From contig NZ_JAAORI010000003.1 in the NCBI RefSeq assembly GCF_017696075.1, positions 682,001-746,000 of the forward strand: a stretch of 64,000 bases of DNA, written 5' to 3'. Below are positions 1 through 10,676 of the stretch, piece by piece; within the stretch, counting starts at the first letter, position 1, and every line of letters begins with the position of its first letter. The notes under the pieces were generated by a model. It was not told the origin of the DNA. It ran no database searches and saw nothing but the letters and a program-made list of their open reading frames with translations. Source of the DNA: Prochlorococcus marinus XMU1411 (lineage in GTDB: Bacteria; Cyanobacteriota; Cyanobacteriia; PCC-6307; Cyanobiaceae). A program made the position numbers and the translations under genes.

Positions 1-10
1 TCTAAATAAA

Positions 11-1174
11 CTACTTACCCATCCCAAGCTGCTGAGCTTTTTGATAAACCTTACCCTCTGTAAGAAGAGATGGTGCTATAACTATTTCAACTTCTTGCAT
101 TTCTTTAATGTTTTTTGCCCCAAGAGTACTCATTGAGGTTCTAATGGCTCCTAATAAGTTATGTGTCCCATCATCAAGCAAGGCCGGGCCCTTAATTATT
201 CTTTCTAAGGATCCTGAAGAACCAACTTCAATTCTTGTACCCCTAGGCAATACTGGACTTGGAGTAGCCATACCCCAGTGAAATCCTTTACCTGGAGCGT
301 TTGAGGATTTAGCTATTGGGGATCCAATCATTACAGCATCTGCTCCACATGCTAAACATTTACAGATATCTCCGCCCGTCACAATTCCTCCATCACCAAT
401 AATAGGAATATAACGACCACTTTCTTGAAAGTAATCATTTCTTGCCGCACTACAATCAGCAATTGCAGTTGCTTGAGGGATTCCAATTCCCAATACTCCT
501 CTTGATGTACATGCCGCTCCAGGTCCTATCCCAACCATTAATCCTGCAACTCCAGCATCCATAAGAAGTTTTGCAACCTCATAAGTAACACAATTACCAG
601 CTATAACTGGGACATTCAAAGATTGGCAGAGATCTTTAATGTTTAAGGTTTCCTTACCTTCCATACCAAGGTGTTCAGTTGAAACAACTGTTCCTTGAAG
701 AAAAAATAAATCTATTTTGGAAGTATTAAGTGTTTCTTTAAACTTAATAGCAGCTTGAGGGGTCCCACTAAAAGCTGCGATACCTCCTCCTTCTTTGACC
801 TCCTTTATTCTTTGTAAAATCAACCCCTCCTTTACAGGTTCACTGTATATCTTCTGCATTAATGGAACAAAATCGTTCTTACCGACTGATGCTATTTGGT
901 TCAATATTTCATCAGGGTTTTCATATCGTGTTTGTATTCCCTCCATATTAATAACCCCTAGGGAACCTAATTTTGTGAGTTCTATAGCCGTATTAACATC
1001 GACAACACTGTCCATGGCACTAGCTACTATCGGAACTTCTCTTTTAAAATCACCTAAGGCCCAAGAAGGATCAGTCAAATCGTAATCAATCGTTCTATTA
1101 CCAGGGACTAAAGCTATTTCATCAATACCATAAGCCCTTCTGACTTTTTTATTTAAACCAAGTTCAATATTCAC
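11..1174 (-). CDS. guaB3: GuaB3-family IMP dehydrogenase-related protein
   Basis: This 387-residue protein has the TIM-barrel IMPDH fold but no CBS pair between the barrel halves, which fits the short cyanobacterial and actinobacterial GuaB3 family rather than the roughly 490-residue housekeeping GuaB. The catalytic loop reads GAACTSRG (about residues 218-225), with the Cys that would attack IMP C2. A glycine-rich phosphate-binding segment (GDGGIVTGGD, about 262-271) is present. IMPDH proper converts IMP to XMP in GTP synthesis; GuaB3 proteins have been discussed as GMP-reductase-like or regulatory, so the exact reaction is left open. It is divergent from gyrA across a 179-base gap. The family call is firm, the reaction is not. 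Confidence 0.88.
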   Translation of the reverse strand: MNIELGLNKKVRRAYGIDEIALVPGNRTIDYDLTDPSWALGDFKREVPIVASAMDSVVDVNTAIELTKLGSLGVINMEGIQTRYENPDEILNQIASVGKNDFVPLMQKIYSEPVKEGLILQRIKEVKEGGGIAAFSGTPQAAIKFKETLNTSKIDLFFLQGTVVSTEHLGMEGKETLNIKDLCQSLNVPVIAGNCVTYEVAKLLMDAGVAGLMVGIGPGAACTSRGVLGIGIPQATAIADCSAARNDYFQESGRYIPIIGDGGIVTGGDICKCLACGADAVMIGSPIAKSSNAPGKGFHWGMATPSPVLPRGTRIEVGSSGSLERIIKGPALLDDGTHNLLGAIRTSMSTLGAKNIKEMQEVEIVIAPSLLTEGKVYQKAQQLGMGK

Positions 1175-1353
1175 GGAATTTTTCTTTTATTCTGATTAAA
1201 TTAACAACTAAAGGGGTAATAAGCCAAGGTTTATTTAAAAACAACAGGTTTTATTTTGATTTGTGTTTAAATGTGAGTATTTGGGAATTAAATAAATCTT
1301 TTTTTTTATTCATTATGACAATCAGCGATTATTATTAAAGAAAGGATTTTTGT

Positions 1354-3951
1354 ATGTCTGATATTTTAGATTCTGATAACTCAGGATTAAACGAAGATAA
1401 CGACCGAATTATTCAGACTGACTTAAGAAATGAGATGTCTCGCTCATACCTTGAGTATGCAATGAGCGTTATAGTTGGTCGTGCTCTTCCAGATGCGAGG
1501 GATGGCCTAAAGCCTGTTCATAGAAGAATTCTTTATGCAATGTATGAACTTGGTTTGACTAGCGGGAGACCATACAGAAAATGTGCAAGAGTTGTTGGAG
1601 AAGTACTAGGTAAATACCACCCTCACGGTGACACTGCTGTTTATGATGCTTTGGTAAGAATGGCTCAAGATTTTTCCATGAGGATGCCCCTTATAGACGG
1701 CCATGGAAACTTTGGTTCTGTAGATAACGACCCTCCTGCAGCAATGAGATATACAGAATCTCGTCTACAGTCTCTTACTGATGAAAGTTTACTAGAGGAT
1801 ATTGAATCAGAAACTGTAGATTTCGCTGATAACTTTGACGGTTCTCAACAAGAGCCAACAGTTTTACCTGCAAGAATTCCTCAGCTACTTTTAAATGGAT
1901 CATCTGGAATAGCCGTAGGAATGGCAACTAATATTCCTCCCCATAACTTAGGAGAATTAATCAATGGTCTCAAATCAATCATTCAAAACCCTTCTCTTGA
2001 AGATAGAGAACTTTTTGAACTAATTAAGGGTCCTGATTTCCCCACGGGTGGCCAAATCTTAGGAAGAGATGGTATCAGAGAAACCTTCAAAACAGGAAGA
2101 GGTTCAATAACTATGAGAGGTGTAGCAAATATTGAGCAAATTAAATTAGCTGGCAGAGCAGAAAAAGATGCAGTAATAATTACGGAACTTCCTTTTCAAA
2201 CTAACAAAGCTGGCTTGATAGAGAGAATTGCAGATTTGGTGAATGAAAAGAAATTAGAAGGTATTTCTGATATTAGAGATGAAAGTGATAGAGATGGTAT
2301 GAGAATTGTTATAGAGTTAAAAAGGGATGCCTACCCACAAGTTGTATTAAATAATTTATTTAAATTAACACCATTACAAAATAACTTTAGTGCAAATATT
2401 CTGGCTTTAGTTAATGGGGAGCCCACAACCCTTTCTCTGCGAAGAATGTTAGATGTATTTCTAGATTTTAGGGTAGAGACAATAAGGCGAAGAACACGAT
2501 TTTTATTAAAAAAGGCAGAAGAAAGAGATCATATAATTAAGGGTCTTTTATTGGCCTTAGATGCTATGGATGAAATTATAGATCTAATTAGATCAGCAAA
2601 AGATTCAATATCAGCTCGAGAAAAATTACAAAAAGATCATGAGTTATCTTCCATACAGGCAGATGCAATATTACAAATGCAATTAAGAAGATTAACAGCT
2701 CTCGAAGCCGATAAAATAAAAGCAGAACATGATGAATTAACTCAAAAAATTGCCCAATATCAAAAAATACTAAACAGTAAAGAAAGAATTTATGAAATTA
2801 TTCTTGAAGAACTTAATAAAATCGATGAAAGATTCTCTTCTCCCAGAAAAACAGAAATATTAGATTTAGGTGGCGGATTAGATGATATTGATCTCATTGC
2901 TAATGACAGATCTGTAGTTCTATTAACTGAAGCAGGTTATTTAAAAAGGATGCCTGTTAATGAGTTTGAATCTACCAGTCGTGGATCAAGAGGTAAAGCT
3001 GGGACAAAAACCCAAGAAGATGATGATGTTAAATTATTTATAAGCTGCAACGATCATGATAATCTTTTGCTTTTCAGCGATAGAGGAGTAGCTTATGCTC
3101 TCCCAGCATATAGAGTTCCTATGAGTAGCAGAACAGCAAAAGGTACTCCATCAGTTCAACTTCTCCCAATTCCAAGAGAAGAAAAAATAACTTCACTAGT
3201 TGCCGTCGATTCTTTTGTTGACGATCGTTTTTTATTAATGCTAACCAAGGCTGGCTTTATAAAAAGAACTGCACTTTCTGCTTTTTCAAAAATTCGATCA
3301 AATGGATTAATTGCAATTAATCTTGAGGATGGAGATGCCCTAACCTGGGTTCGATTATCAAAAGAAGGAGATAGTGTTCTAATTGGATCAAAAACAGGAA
3401 TGGCTATTCATTTCAGGCTAGATATTAATGAATTAAGACCACTTGGTAGGACAGCAAGAGGAGTTAAATCAATGAACTTGAGGGGAGGAGATAGTCTGGT
3501 TTCCATGGATGTATTAACATCTAATTTGGTTGATCAATTGGCTAAAATTGATGAAATCTCAAAAGAAATTGATGATAATATCGAGGAAAATTCAACAGAT
3601 GGTCCTTGGGTATTAATAGCTAGTGCATTTGGGCTAGGAAAGAGAGTACCTGTGACCCAATTTAGATTACAAAAAAGAGCAGGAATGGGGCTGAAAGCAA
3701 TAAAATTCAGAATTAAAAATGATGTACTAGTTTGTTTAAAAGTCCTTGGCGTAGGAGAAGAACTACTTCTAGTAACAGAAAAAGGCGTCATAGTAAGAAC
3801 AAATGCAGATAAAATTTCTCAACAATCCAGAGCGGCTACTGGAGTAAAATTACAAAGGTTGGATGAAGGTGATCATTTATCAGAAGTGGTATTAGTTCCT
3901 CATGAACAAATAGAGGAAAAAGAACAAGTTGGCTCAGGTGAAGAAAATTAA
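1354..3951 (+). CDS. gyrA: DNA gyrase subunit A
   Basis: This is an 865-residue type IIA topoisomerase A subunit. It cuts and rejoins DNA so that GyrB can introduce negative supercoils. The N-terminal breakage-reunion domain is clear: the PHGD segment near residues 88-91 and the active-site Tyr in [10 protein letters not shown] (near residue 126) are both present. The C-terminal half carries repeated beta-pinwheel blades of the type that wraps DNA. The GyrA-box segment (RGSRGKAG) near residues 545-552 supports gyrase over topoisomerase IV. An AAAGGA-like ribosome site lies just before the ATG. The lycopene cyclase gene follows 23 bases downstream on the same strand and may be cotranscribed. 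Confidence 0.97.
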   Translation: MSDILDSDNSGLNEDNDRIIQTDLRNEMSRSYLEYAMSVIVGRALPDARDGLKPVHRRILYAMYELGLTSGRPYRKCARVVGEVLGKYHPHGDTAVYDALVRMAQDFSMRMPLIDGHGNFGSVDNDPPAAMRYTESRLQSLTDESLLEDIESETVDFADNFDGSQQEPTVLPARIPQLLLNGSSGIAVGMATNIPPHNLGELINGLKSIIQNPSLEDRELFELIKGPDFPTGGQILGRDGIRETFKTGRGSITMRGVANIEQIKLAGRAEKDAVIITELPFQTNKAGLIERIADLVNEKKLEGISDIRDESDRDGMRIVIELKRDAYPQVVLNNLFKLTPLQNNFSANILALVNGEPTTLSLRRMLDVFLDFRVETIRRRTRFLLKKAEERDHIIKGLLLALDAMDEIIDLIRSAKDSISAREKLQKDHELSSIQADAILQMQLRRLTALEADKIKAEHDELTQKIAQYQKILNSKERIYEIILEELNKIDERFSSPRKTEILDLGGGLDDIDLIANDRSVVLLTEAGYLKRMPVNEFESTSRGSRGKAGTKTQEDDDVKLFISCNDHDNLLLFSDRGVAYALPAYRVPMSSRTAKGTPSVQLLPIPREEKITSLVAVDSFVDDRFLLMLTKAGFIKRTALSAFSKIRSNGLIAINLEDGDALTWVRLSKEGDSVLIGSKTGMAIHFRLDINELRPLGRTARGVKSMNLRGGDSLVSMDVLTSNLVDQLAKIDEISKEIDDNIEENSTDGPWVLIASAFGLGKRVPVTQFRLQKRAGMGLKAIKFRIKNDVLVCLKVLGVGEELLLVTEKGVIVRTNADKISQQSRAATGVKLQRLDEGDHLSEVVLVPHEQIEEKEQVGSGEEN

Positions 3952-3974
3952 AATAAAAATGGTTAATAAATAAA

Positions 3975-5186
3975 ATGGAAATACTTGATATTTTAATTTT
4001 AGGTTCTGGTCCTGCAGCTTTATGTTTAGCTTCTGAATTAGCAAAGCAGGATCTTAAAATAAAGGGAATATCGACCAAATCTCCAAGTGAAAAATGGGAG
4101 AATACTTATGGTATTTGGGCATCTGAATTAGAGGAATTAGGATTGGAATCTTTGTTATCTCATAGATGGTGTAAGACAGTTAGTTTTTTTGGAAATGGAG
4201 AAAATAAAAAAGGGGATACTCCTACTAAACATAACTACGATTATGGTTTAATAAATCAAGAAGCCTTTCAAAATGAACTTTTAAAAAAATGTAAAGGGAT
4301 TGAATGGTTGAATGAAACAGCAAAAGAAATTAAAGAAAAAAATAAACTATCTGAGGTAATTTGTTTATCAGGTGTAAGAATAAAGGCGAGGTTAGTTATT
4401 GACGCAAGTGGTCATAAAAGTAATTTTGTAAAAAGACCAGTACAAAATGAAATTGCTCAGCAGGCCGCGTATGGAATTGTTGGTAAATTTACATCGCCAC
4501 CTGTTAATAAGGAACAGTTTGTTTTAATGGATTTTCGTCCAAATCATTTAAACAATAAAGAAAAGTTATCATCTCCTTCCTTTCTGTATGCAATGGATCT
4601 TGGAAATGAAACTTTTTTTGTTGAAGAAACATCACTAGCTAGTTATCCTGCTTTATCGCGAGAAAAACTCAAAAAAAGACTTTTTAAAAGACTAGATAGT
4701 AAAGGTATCAAGGTGAGTGAAATTTTTCATGAAGAGAATTGCCTTTTCCCAATGAATTTACCCCTCCCATTTAAAAAACAATTTGTACTTGGTTTTGGCG
4801 GGGCCGCAAGTATGGTGCATCCTGCATCAGGATATATGATCGGTTCTTTATTAAGGAGGGCTCCACTCCTTGCAGAAAAATTAGCAATCTTTTTAAAAGA
4901 ACCTCATCTAAGTTCCTTTGAACTAGCAACAAAAGGTTGGGACATCTTATGGCCTTATGAGTTAACGCAAAGGCACAAACTTTACCAATATGGTCTTAGA
5001 AGATTAATGAGTTTTGACGAAAGTAGATTAAGAAGCTTTTTCACAAATTTCTTTAGATTATCGACCAATGAATGGGTAGGTTTCCTTACTAATACACTTC
5101 CACTTCCAAAACTAATTTATGTAATGAGTAAGATGTTTATAAATTCACCTCTAAAAGTAAAACTAGGAATGCTCAAATTAAATTAG
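3975..5186 (+). CDS. crtL: Lycopene cyclase, plant/CrtL type (probably beta)
   Basis: This 403-residue flavoprotein of the CrtL family cyclises the ends of lycopene to give beta- (or epsilon-) carotene. An N-terminal dinucleotide-binding motif, GSGPAALCLASELA, lies at about residues 11-24. The family's conserved YGIW segment follows near residues 45-48, and a second FAD-contact region (GFGGAASMVHPASG) near residues 272-285. Prochlorococcus carries two paralogues, CrtL-b and CrtL-e. I think this is the beta form from its position next to gyrA, but the ring specificity cannot be read directly. It ends 4 bases from the convergent GH57 gene, leaving no room for a separate terminator. Confidence 0.88.
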   Translation: MEILDILILGSGPAALCLASELAKQDLKIKGISTKSPSEKWENTYGIWASELEELGLESLLSHRWCKTVSFFGNGENKKGDTPTKHNYDYGLINQEAFQNELLKKCKGIEWLNETAKEIKEKNKLSEVICLSGVRIKARLVIDASGHKSNFVKRPVQNEIAQQAAYGIVGKFTSPPVNKEQFVLMDFRPNHLNNKEKLSSPSFLYAMDLGNETFFVEETSLASYPALSREKLKKRLFKRLDSKGIKVSEIFHEENCLFPMNLPLPFKKQFVLGFGGAASMVHPASGYMIGSLLRRAPLLAEKLAIFLKEPHLSSFELATKGWDILWPYELTQRHKLYQYGLRRLMSFDESRLRSFFTNFFRLSTNEWVGFLTNTLPLPKLIYVMSKMFINSPLKVKLGMLKLN

Positions 5187-5190
5187 TATT

Positions 5191-6774
5191 TTATTTACGC
5201 CAATCATCAATACTAATATCTGGGAACAACTGATCTTCTTCCTCAATATCTTCAAGAAATTTTAAATTGATATTGGAATGATTTTTAATCATTTCAACTA
5301 ATTTCCAGAAACGGAATAAGTGTCTTTCTATCCTCTCTTTTGCAAGCTCAGTTGTAGTTCCAGCTCTTAAGATAAAGCTCCAATCAGAAGACTCAGAAAG
5401 AAGTAGTTCTCTTGCTGCTTGTTTGAAAAGTCTTAAGGATATGTCATTATGTATATTTTTTGAACATAAAGCAACAAAAGTTGAGCCTGCTTTAGTGATT
5501 TCTGGAACGATCCATGCATTTGAATCATTAATCCAGTAATTATGGTAACCACCTTGTCCCCAGCTTGATGGCGACGGATCACAAATCTGAAGATTTGGCT
5601 TTTGAAGTAAGAATTCTTTTAAAGTTGTAAGCTTAATTGAATATTTACTAGAATTCTTTAAAATATTTTCAATAAAACAAGGTCCTTCATACCACCAATG
5701 TCCAAATAACTCGGCATCAAAAGGAGCTACCAATAAGGGATTAAAGGAAGAGGATAAAGTTATTTTTTCTAATTGTTTTGATCTCGCTAGAAGATAAGCA
5801 TCAGCATGTTCTGCTGCCTTCTCTTTGGCTTCATTTTCTAAATAAAACTCCTTTTTCCCTAATGGAACTTTTTCATCAGTAATCTTATGAAACTTTAAAC
5901 CTAAAGGTCTTTTGGTTGAAATACCCTTCTCTTGAAGCTTAGAAATAGGCAACTCCCAGCCCAAATCTTTATGAAATTCTCTATAAACTCTGTCTCCCGG
6001 GAATCCATCCTTAGCAGACCAAACGGGCAAGGTTGACTCACTATCTCTTCCGAAAAAAGCAACTCCTTTTTTAGAGCAGATTGGTGCGTAAACACCATAC
6101 CTAGGCCTTGGAGTGGCATTTAAAATTCCATGTCCATCTAAAATCGCATATCTAATACCAGAATTAAATAGTAATTCATCCAAATTTTCATAATATGCAC
6201 ATTCAGGCAACCAAATACCTAAGGGTTTAGTTCCAAGAATATTTTCATGGCTCTTGATGGCTGTATTAATTTGTCCATTAACAGTTTCAGGGTTCTCCCT
6301 TAGAATTGGGAGATATCCGTGTGTTGCTGCACAAGTAAGAATATCCAAATTTCCAGAATTATTTAAAATTCTAAACTTCTCAATTAAATTTCCAGAACAT
6401 TTTTGCCAATATAAGTATTTGTCATTAAGATTTTTTATTAAAAATGTAGAAGCACTTTTATCTTCTTCTGGCAGTTCGTTTAAGAAATCATTCCTTGTTT
6501 TAATCCAGCTTGGGAAAGTTTCCTGAATTTGTTTATTACTTAGAAGTGATAATAATGTTGGAGACAAACTAATAGTAAGTTTTGTATTAAAAGGATTTTC
6601 ATCTCTGGAAGTTTCTATTGATTGAAGTAGTGGTATGTAACATTCCAATATCGCCTGAAATAACCAATCCTCTTCTAACGAGTTTTTTTCATTTTTTCTG
6701 ACATAAGGAAGATGAGCATGTAAAACTATCGCTAACTGGCCTAAAAAATTTTTTTTGGGGTATTGCCCATTCAT
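5191..6774 (-). CDS. GH57 family glycoside hydrolase, probable 1,4-alpha-glucan branching enzyme
   Basis: This 527-residue member of glycoside hydrolase family 57 has the DUF1957-type C-terminal helical domain that marks the branching-enzyme subgroup. The N-terminal HAHLPYV (residues 19-25) corresponds to the family's first conserved block. The segment WLPECAYYE carries the likely catalytic Glu, and DAELFGHWWYEGP carries the likely catalytic Asp. A C-terminal tryptophan-rich region (SSWGQGGYHNYWI) is typical of the subgroup. It would act in the cytoplasm on glycogen, introducing alpha-1,6 branches. malQ elsewhere in the window acts on the same polymer. Activity is inferred from family membership; some GH57 proteins have other specificities. 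Confidence 0.85.
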   Translation of the reverse strand: MNGQYPKKNFLGQLAIVLHAHLPYVRKNEKNSLEEDWLFQAILECYIPLLQSIETSRDENPFNTKLTISLSPTLLSLLSNKQIQETFPSWIKTRNDFLNELPEEDKSASTFLIKNLNDKYLYWQKCSGNLIEKFRILNNSGNLDILTCAATHGYLPILRENPETVNGQINTAIKSHENILGTKPLGIWLPECAYYENLDELLFNSGIRYAILDGHGILNATPRPRYGVYAPICSKKGVAFFGRDSESTLPVWSAKDGFPGDRVYREFHKDLGWELPISKLQEKGISTKRPLGLKFHKITDEKVPLGKKEFYLENEAKEKAAEHADAYLLARSKQLEKITLSSSFNPLLVAPFDAELFGHWWYEGPCFIENILKNSSKYSIKLTTLKEFLLQKPNLQICDPSPSSWGQGGYHNYWINDSNAWIVPEITKAGSTFVALCSKNIHNDISLRLFKQAARELLLSESSDWSFILRAGTTTELAKERIERHLFRFWKLVEMIKNHSNINLKFLEDIEEEDQLFPDISIDDWRK

Positions 6775-7003
6775 ACTTTTTAAAATTTATGCCTGTAATT
6801 CTGTAGAAAATCAAAATTAACCTTTTACTTATAAAAAGTAAACTTTAATTTTAAAAGAATACTTTAATAACTTAATTATTTTATTTTTTTGTTCAGAATT
6901 TTAACCAATATTGTTAAGTAATAAACCTTTAGCAAGTTTTTATTGAACAAATCTAGTCAATTTTTTTTTATTAGCTTAAAATAAGTTTAAGTAATTTTCT
7001 CTA

Positions 7004-8644
7004 ATGTCCAAAGATCCTGGAAGAATTTTGATCTTTGATACAACTCTTCGAGATGGAGAGCAATCTCCTGGCGCAAGTTTAAATCTTGAAGAAAAGCTTG
7101 CTATCGCACATCAACTAGCAAGATTAGGGGTAGATGTAATTGAGGCTGGATTCCCTTTTGCAAGTCCTGGAGATTTTAAAGCTGTTAATAAAATTGCCAA
7201 TTCTGTCGGGAAAGAAAATGGTCCTATAATATGCGGTTTAGCTAGAGCATCCAAAGGTGATATAAAAGCATGCTATGAAGCAGTAAGTCCAGCTCCTAAG
7301 AAAAGAATACATACTTTTATTGCCACAAGTGATATTCACCTTAAACATAAACTTAAAAAATCCAGAAAAGATGTTCTTCAAATAGTTCCAGAAATGGTTA
7401 ATTATGCAAAATCATTGGTAGATGATGTTGAGTTTTCTTGTGAAGATGCCTCAAGGAGTGATCCTGATTTTTTATACGAAGTGATTCAACTAGCAATTTC
7501 TGCAGGAGCAACAACAATAAATATCCCTGATACTGTTGGATTTTCAACTCCAAGTGAATTTGGGAAATTAATTAATGATATAAATAAAAACGTCCCAAAT
7601 ATTGATGAGGCAGTAATCTCGGTTCATGGTCATAATGATTTAGGTTTAGCAGTAGCAAATTTTCTAGATGCTGTAAAAAATGGAGCAAGACAACTTGAAT
7701 GTACTATTAATGGAATTGGGGAAAGAGCCGGTAATGCCTCTCTAGAAGAATTAGTAATGGCATTGCATGTTAGAAAAAGTTTTTTTAATAGTTTTTTTAA
7801 AAGAAATCCAGATTCACCAACTCCTCTTACGGCAATAAGAACAGAAGAAATAACAAAAACCTCTAGACTAGTTTCCAACCTAACTGGAATGACTGTACAA
7901 CCTAATAAAGCAATTGTAGGTGCTAATGCTTTTGCACATGAGTCAGGCATTCATCAAGATGGAGTTTTAAAAAATAGATTAACTTACGAAATTATCGATG
8001 CAAAAACTGTTGGTTTGAGTGACAACAAAATATCTTTGGGAAAACTTAGTGGAAGAAGTGCAGTAAGAGCAAGATTAGAAGAAATGGGATATGACTTGAG
8101 CCGAGAAGATTTAAATGATGCTTTTGCTCGTTTTAAGGATTTAGCTGACAGAAAAAGAGAAATCACTGATAGAGACTTAGAAGCAATTGTTAGTGAACAA
8201 GTACAGCTACCAGAAGCTAAATTTCAATTAAGTCTTGTACAAGTAAGTTGTGGTAATGCATCTAAACCTACTGCCACCATATCGCTTCTAAATACGGAAG
8301 ATAATACTGAGGATACTGCTGTATCAATAGGGACTGGACCCGTTGATGCTGTATGCGAAGCTTTAAATAAATTAGCTAAAGTACCTAATGAATTAATTGA
8401 ATTTTCTGTCAAGTCGGTAACAGAAGGTATTGATGCTTTGGGCGAAGTAACAATAAGAATAAGGAGGGATAATAAAATATATTCTGGTCATTCTGCTGAT
8501 ACGGATGTAGTAGTTGCTGCAGCGAACGCTTATGTTAATGCTTTAAATAGACTTGTCTTCTCTGAGAAAAAAAATTCAATTCACCCACAATTTGATGATT
8601 TAGAAAATCCTAATAAAACATTTATATCTAATCATGCAAACTAA
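7004..8644 (+). CDS. leuA: 2-isopropylmalate synthase
   Basis: This 546-residue enzyme condenses acetyl-CoA with 2-oxoisovalerate, the first committed step of leucine synthesis. The DRE-TIM barrel signature [15 protein letters not shown] lies at residues 12-26. The metal-binding [13 protein letters not shown] is near residues 207-219, and HESGIHQDG near 313-321 ends the catalytic and linker part. The C-terminal 150 residues form the regulatory domain that normally gives leucine feedback inhibition. Length is normal for the long bacterial form. The 229-base gap upstream, shared with the divergent GH57 gene, should hold its promoter. A 9-bp stem-loop follows the stop codon. Confidence 0.96.
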   Translation: MSKDPGRILIFDTTLRDGEQSPGASLNLEEKLAIAHQLARLGVDVIEAGFPFASPGDFKAVNKIANSVGKENGPIICGLARASKGDIKACYEAVSPAPKKRIHTFIATSDIHLKHKLKKSRKDVLQIVPEMVNYAKSLVDDVEFSCEDASRSDPDFLYEVIQLAISAGATTINIPDTVGFSTPSEFGKLINDINKNVPNIDEAVISVHGHNDLGLAVANFLDAVKNGARQLECTINGIGERAGNASLEELVMALHVRKSFFNSFFKRNPDSPTPLTAIRTEEITKTSRLVSNLTGMTVQPNKAIVGANAFAHESGIHQDGVLKNRLTYEIIDAKTVGLSDNKISLGKLSGRSAVRARLEEMGYDLSREDLNDAFARFKDLADRKREITDRDLEAIVSEQVQLPEAKFQLSLVQVSCGNASKPTATISLLNTEDNTEDTAVSIGTGPVDAVCEALNKLAKVPNELIEFSVKSVTEGIDALGEVTIRIRRDNKIYSGHSADTDVVVAAANAYVNALNRLVFSEKKNSIHPQFDDLENPNKTFISNHAN

Positions 8645-8657
8645 ATTTTTTCTCAGG

Positions 8658-8693
8658 AATATTAAGTAGCCTCAAAAATAGACTCTTAATATT
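8658..8693 (+). other. Stem-loop downstream of leuA
   Basis: AATATTAAG (8658-8666) and CTTAATATT (8685-8693) form a perfect 9-bp inverted repeat with an 18-base loop, starting 14 bases after the leuA stop. No U-run follows, so it is not a textbook terminator. It may mark the leuA 3' end or be a chance AT-rich palindrome. Confidence 0.35.
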
Positions 8694-8726
8694 GTAGATT
8701 AATTTAAATAGTTAAAGCAGCAAATA

Positions 8727-9119
8727 ATGAGAGAAAGATTATTGGGATATTGGGCGCTTTCTTGGGTTGGGTTAATCAGCAATATAATTGCACTTCCAAT
8801 AATCGCATTAATAATAAGTTATGGGCCCCCATTAAAAGTTGCGAATATAACTCTTGCTATAAGTCTTGGTTGGCCTGCTGCGATCGTTGGAATAGTTTCT
8901 TCAGCAGCTCTTTTAGCAGAGAGAAAATGGGGAGTAACTTTAACTCTAGTATCTCTATCAATGGTAATTTCTGGGACGGGTCCTTATTCTGTGGTAAGAC
9001 TCATAACTCTCAAAGACATTTTTGGTATTGGTGGCTTTACTCTTTTAACAACCTTTTTAAGTACATTAGCTCTTCTATATTGGTGTAATCCAAAACATCG
9101 AAGAAGTATTAGGCTATAA
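8727..9119 (+). CDS. Conserved hypothetical membrane protein
   Basis: This is a 130-residue, very hydrophobic protein with about four predicted membrane segments (near residues 8-30, 35-63, 70-87 and 98-122). A basic tail ends in KHRRSIRL, which would sit in the cytoplasm by the positive-inside rule. A Pro-Pro pair follows the first hairpin. I recognise no catalytic motif. It ends 9 bases from the convergent HD-phosphohydrolase gene. An alternative reading frame over the same bases is rich in Asn, Ser and Trp and looks like a shadow. Function is unknown; transport or membrane scaffolding is possible but unsupported. Confidence 0.75.
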   Translation: MRERLLGYWALSWVGLISNIIALPIIALIISYGPPLKVANITLAISLGWPAAIVGIVSSAALLAERKWGVTLTLVSLSMVISGTGPYSVVRLITLKDIFGIGGFTLLTTFLSTLALLYWCNPKHRRSIRL

Positions 9120-9128
9120 AATTGAAAA

Positions 9129-10601
9129 TCAAGAAAAAGTATTATTCTTACTTGTTGGATACTGAATTCTTCTATGTCTAATTCTTTTCCATACATTCAA
9201 GAACGCCCTTTGAATTAAAAAGATTTCTCCCTTTGATAAATTACTATCATCTAGTTGACCATCTTTCTGACGTGAATAAATAATTTTAGATATAGTTTCC
9301 AAAGCTTCTTCATCAGAGGCATTAATATTCATAGCTCTTAATGCTGCTTCACATCCATCAGCAAGCATTAAAATAGCTGTTTCTTTTGATTGAGGAATAG
9401 GACCCTTATATCTAAAATCATTTTCATTAATTTTAAGATTTTTTTCTTTAGCTTTATGAAAGAAATAACCCATTTTTAAAGTGCCCTGATGTTCTGGGAT
9501 GAAATTGGTTATCGGTTTAGGTAGTCTGTTTTTTCTCGCATACTTTAATCCTTCATCAACATGCGCTTGTAAAACCTTTGCACTTCTAATAGGATCATCT
9601 ATTTCATCATGTGGATTTTTTGAACCATCTTGATTTTCAATAAACCAATTAGGGGCATGTAATTTACCAACATCATGATATAGAGCTCCGGTTTTAATTA
9701 GATCAATATCACCACCTATCATTCTTGTTGCTTCCTCTGCCAAACCACATATCAGTAAGGTATGTTCAAAAGTACCAGGAGCTTCGAGAGACAATCTTCT
9801 AATTAGAGGTTTCTCTTTATCAGCTAATTCGAGTAATCTTGCTTTAGTTACTAATCCAAATATCGACTCAAAAATAGGTATAAATAAAATAGTAAAAAGC
9901 ATTACAATTGCCAATAACAAAGAATCTGAAAAGATATTGCCGTTTGCAAAAACAAATTCTTGTTTATCAATAAGGGATATTTTATCTTTATCTATCAATA
10001 TCCATTGACTCAATAATGATCCGATGGGTACAAAAATTGATAGTTGGAGCAATTGAGCTCTACTTCTTATTCTTCCTCCAAGAAGAGATACCACTGAAGC
10101 GCAGATTAATATAATAAAAAATAAATGAATATTTAAAGCAATTGCTGGGTCTGGCCAACTAAGACTTGCAATTGATACCCAAGCCAAAGCCGTTATACTT
10201 CCCATTCCTTGAGATATTATTAACGTAGGTGGAATTATCATTGATAATGGACTAATGATTGATGATAAGGCTAATTTCGAAACCTGTACTGCTAAAAGAA
10301 GAGTTAAGATCAAGATAATTTGTCTTGAAGAAATTGTAGGATTTTCCTTTTTTGAAATTAGTATCAAAATCCAAGAACTTATTAATACTTCAGTAAATGT
10401 CAAACTCCAAGAAAAAATATCTGAAATATTTAAAGGCGAAATAAGAAGAAATTTATAAGAAGAAATTATTGAAATCAAAATGCATACTAAAAAAATTATG
10501 AGATTATCAATTTTCGAAATTCTAGTTGGTTGTTTAATTGGGACTTGAATCCTTCTCCAAAGATAAGATAATTTTTTTAAGGTGGTTGTAATGTTTTGCA
10601 C
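9129..10601 (-). CDS. Membrane HD-domain phosphohydrolase (7TM-HD, PgpH-like), short form
   Basis: This 490-residue protein has a multi-helix membrane N-terminal half (residues about 33-250) and a cytoplasmic HD phosphohydrolase domain. HD metal ligands are visible: H280 in TFEHTLL, the HD pair at 309-310 in YHDVGKL, and the EHQG segment at 370-373 followed by an LADGCEAALR helix. This arrangement matches the 7TMR-HD family, of which PgpH hydrolyses cyclic di-AMP to pApA. Full-length members have a large extracellular HDED domain near the N-terminus; here only about 30 residues precede the first helix, so that sensor domain is absent. c-di-AMP is the likely substrate because a CdaA-type cyclase is encoded at 35611-36519, but this is inference. 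Confidence 0.82.
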   Translation of the reverse strand: MQNITTTLKKLSYLWRRIQVPIKQPTRISKIDNLIIFLVCILISIISSYKFLLISPLNISDIFSWSLTFTEVLISSWILILISKKENPTISSRQIILILTLLLAVQVSKLALSSIISPLSMIIPPTLIISQGMGSITALAWVSIASLSWPDPAIALNIHLFFIILICASVVSLLGGRIRSRAQLLQLSIFVPIGSLLSQWILIDKDKISLIDKQEFVFANGNIFSDSLLLAIVMLFTILFIPIFESIFGLVTKARLLELADKEKPLIRRLSLEAPGTFEHTLLICGLAEEATRMIGGDIDLIKTGALYHDVGKLHAPNWFIENQDGSKNPHDEIDDPIRSAKVLQAHVDEGLKYARKNRLPKPITNFIPEHQGTLKMGYFFHKAKEKNLKINENDFRYKGPIPQSKETAILMLADGCEAALRAMNINASDEEALETISKIIYSRQKDGQLDDSNLSKGEIFLIQRAFLNVWKRIRHRRIQYPTSKNNTFS

Positions 10602-10676
10602 AGAATATAATTAAATCTATTTGAATAATTTAAAATTATAGGCATGCTAGGAGTAAAAAAGGAGATGTTTTTCTAA

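Noticed and set aside
11-1174. Housekeeping IMP dehydrogenase GuaB
   Set aside because: The protein is only 387 residues and lacks the CBS pair, so GuaB3-family is the safer call.
3836-4078. Minus-strand frame across the end of gyrA and the start of the lycopene cyclase gene
   Set aside because: It is antisense to two well-supported genes and has no ribosome site or known domain.
8750-9088. Second plus-strand frame inside the membrane protein gene
   Set aside because: Rich in Asn, Ser and Trp with no hydrophobic pattern; the overlapping frame at 8727-9119 is a far better membrane protein.
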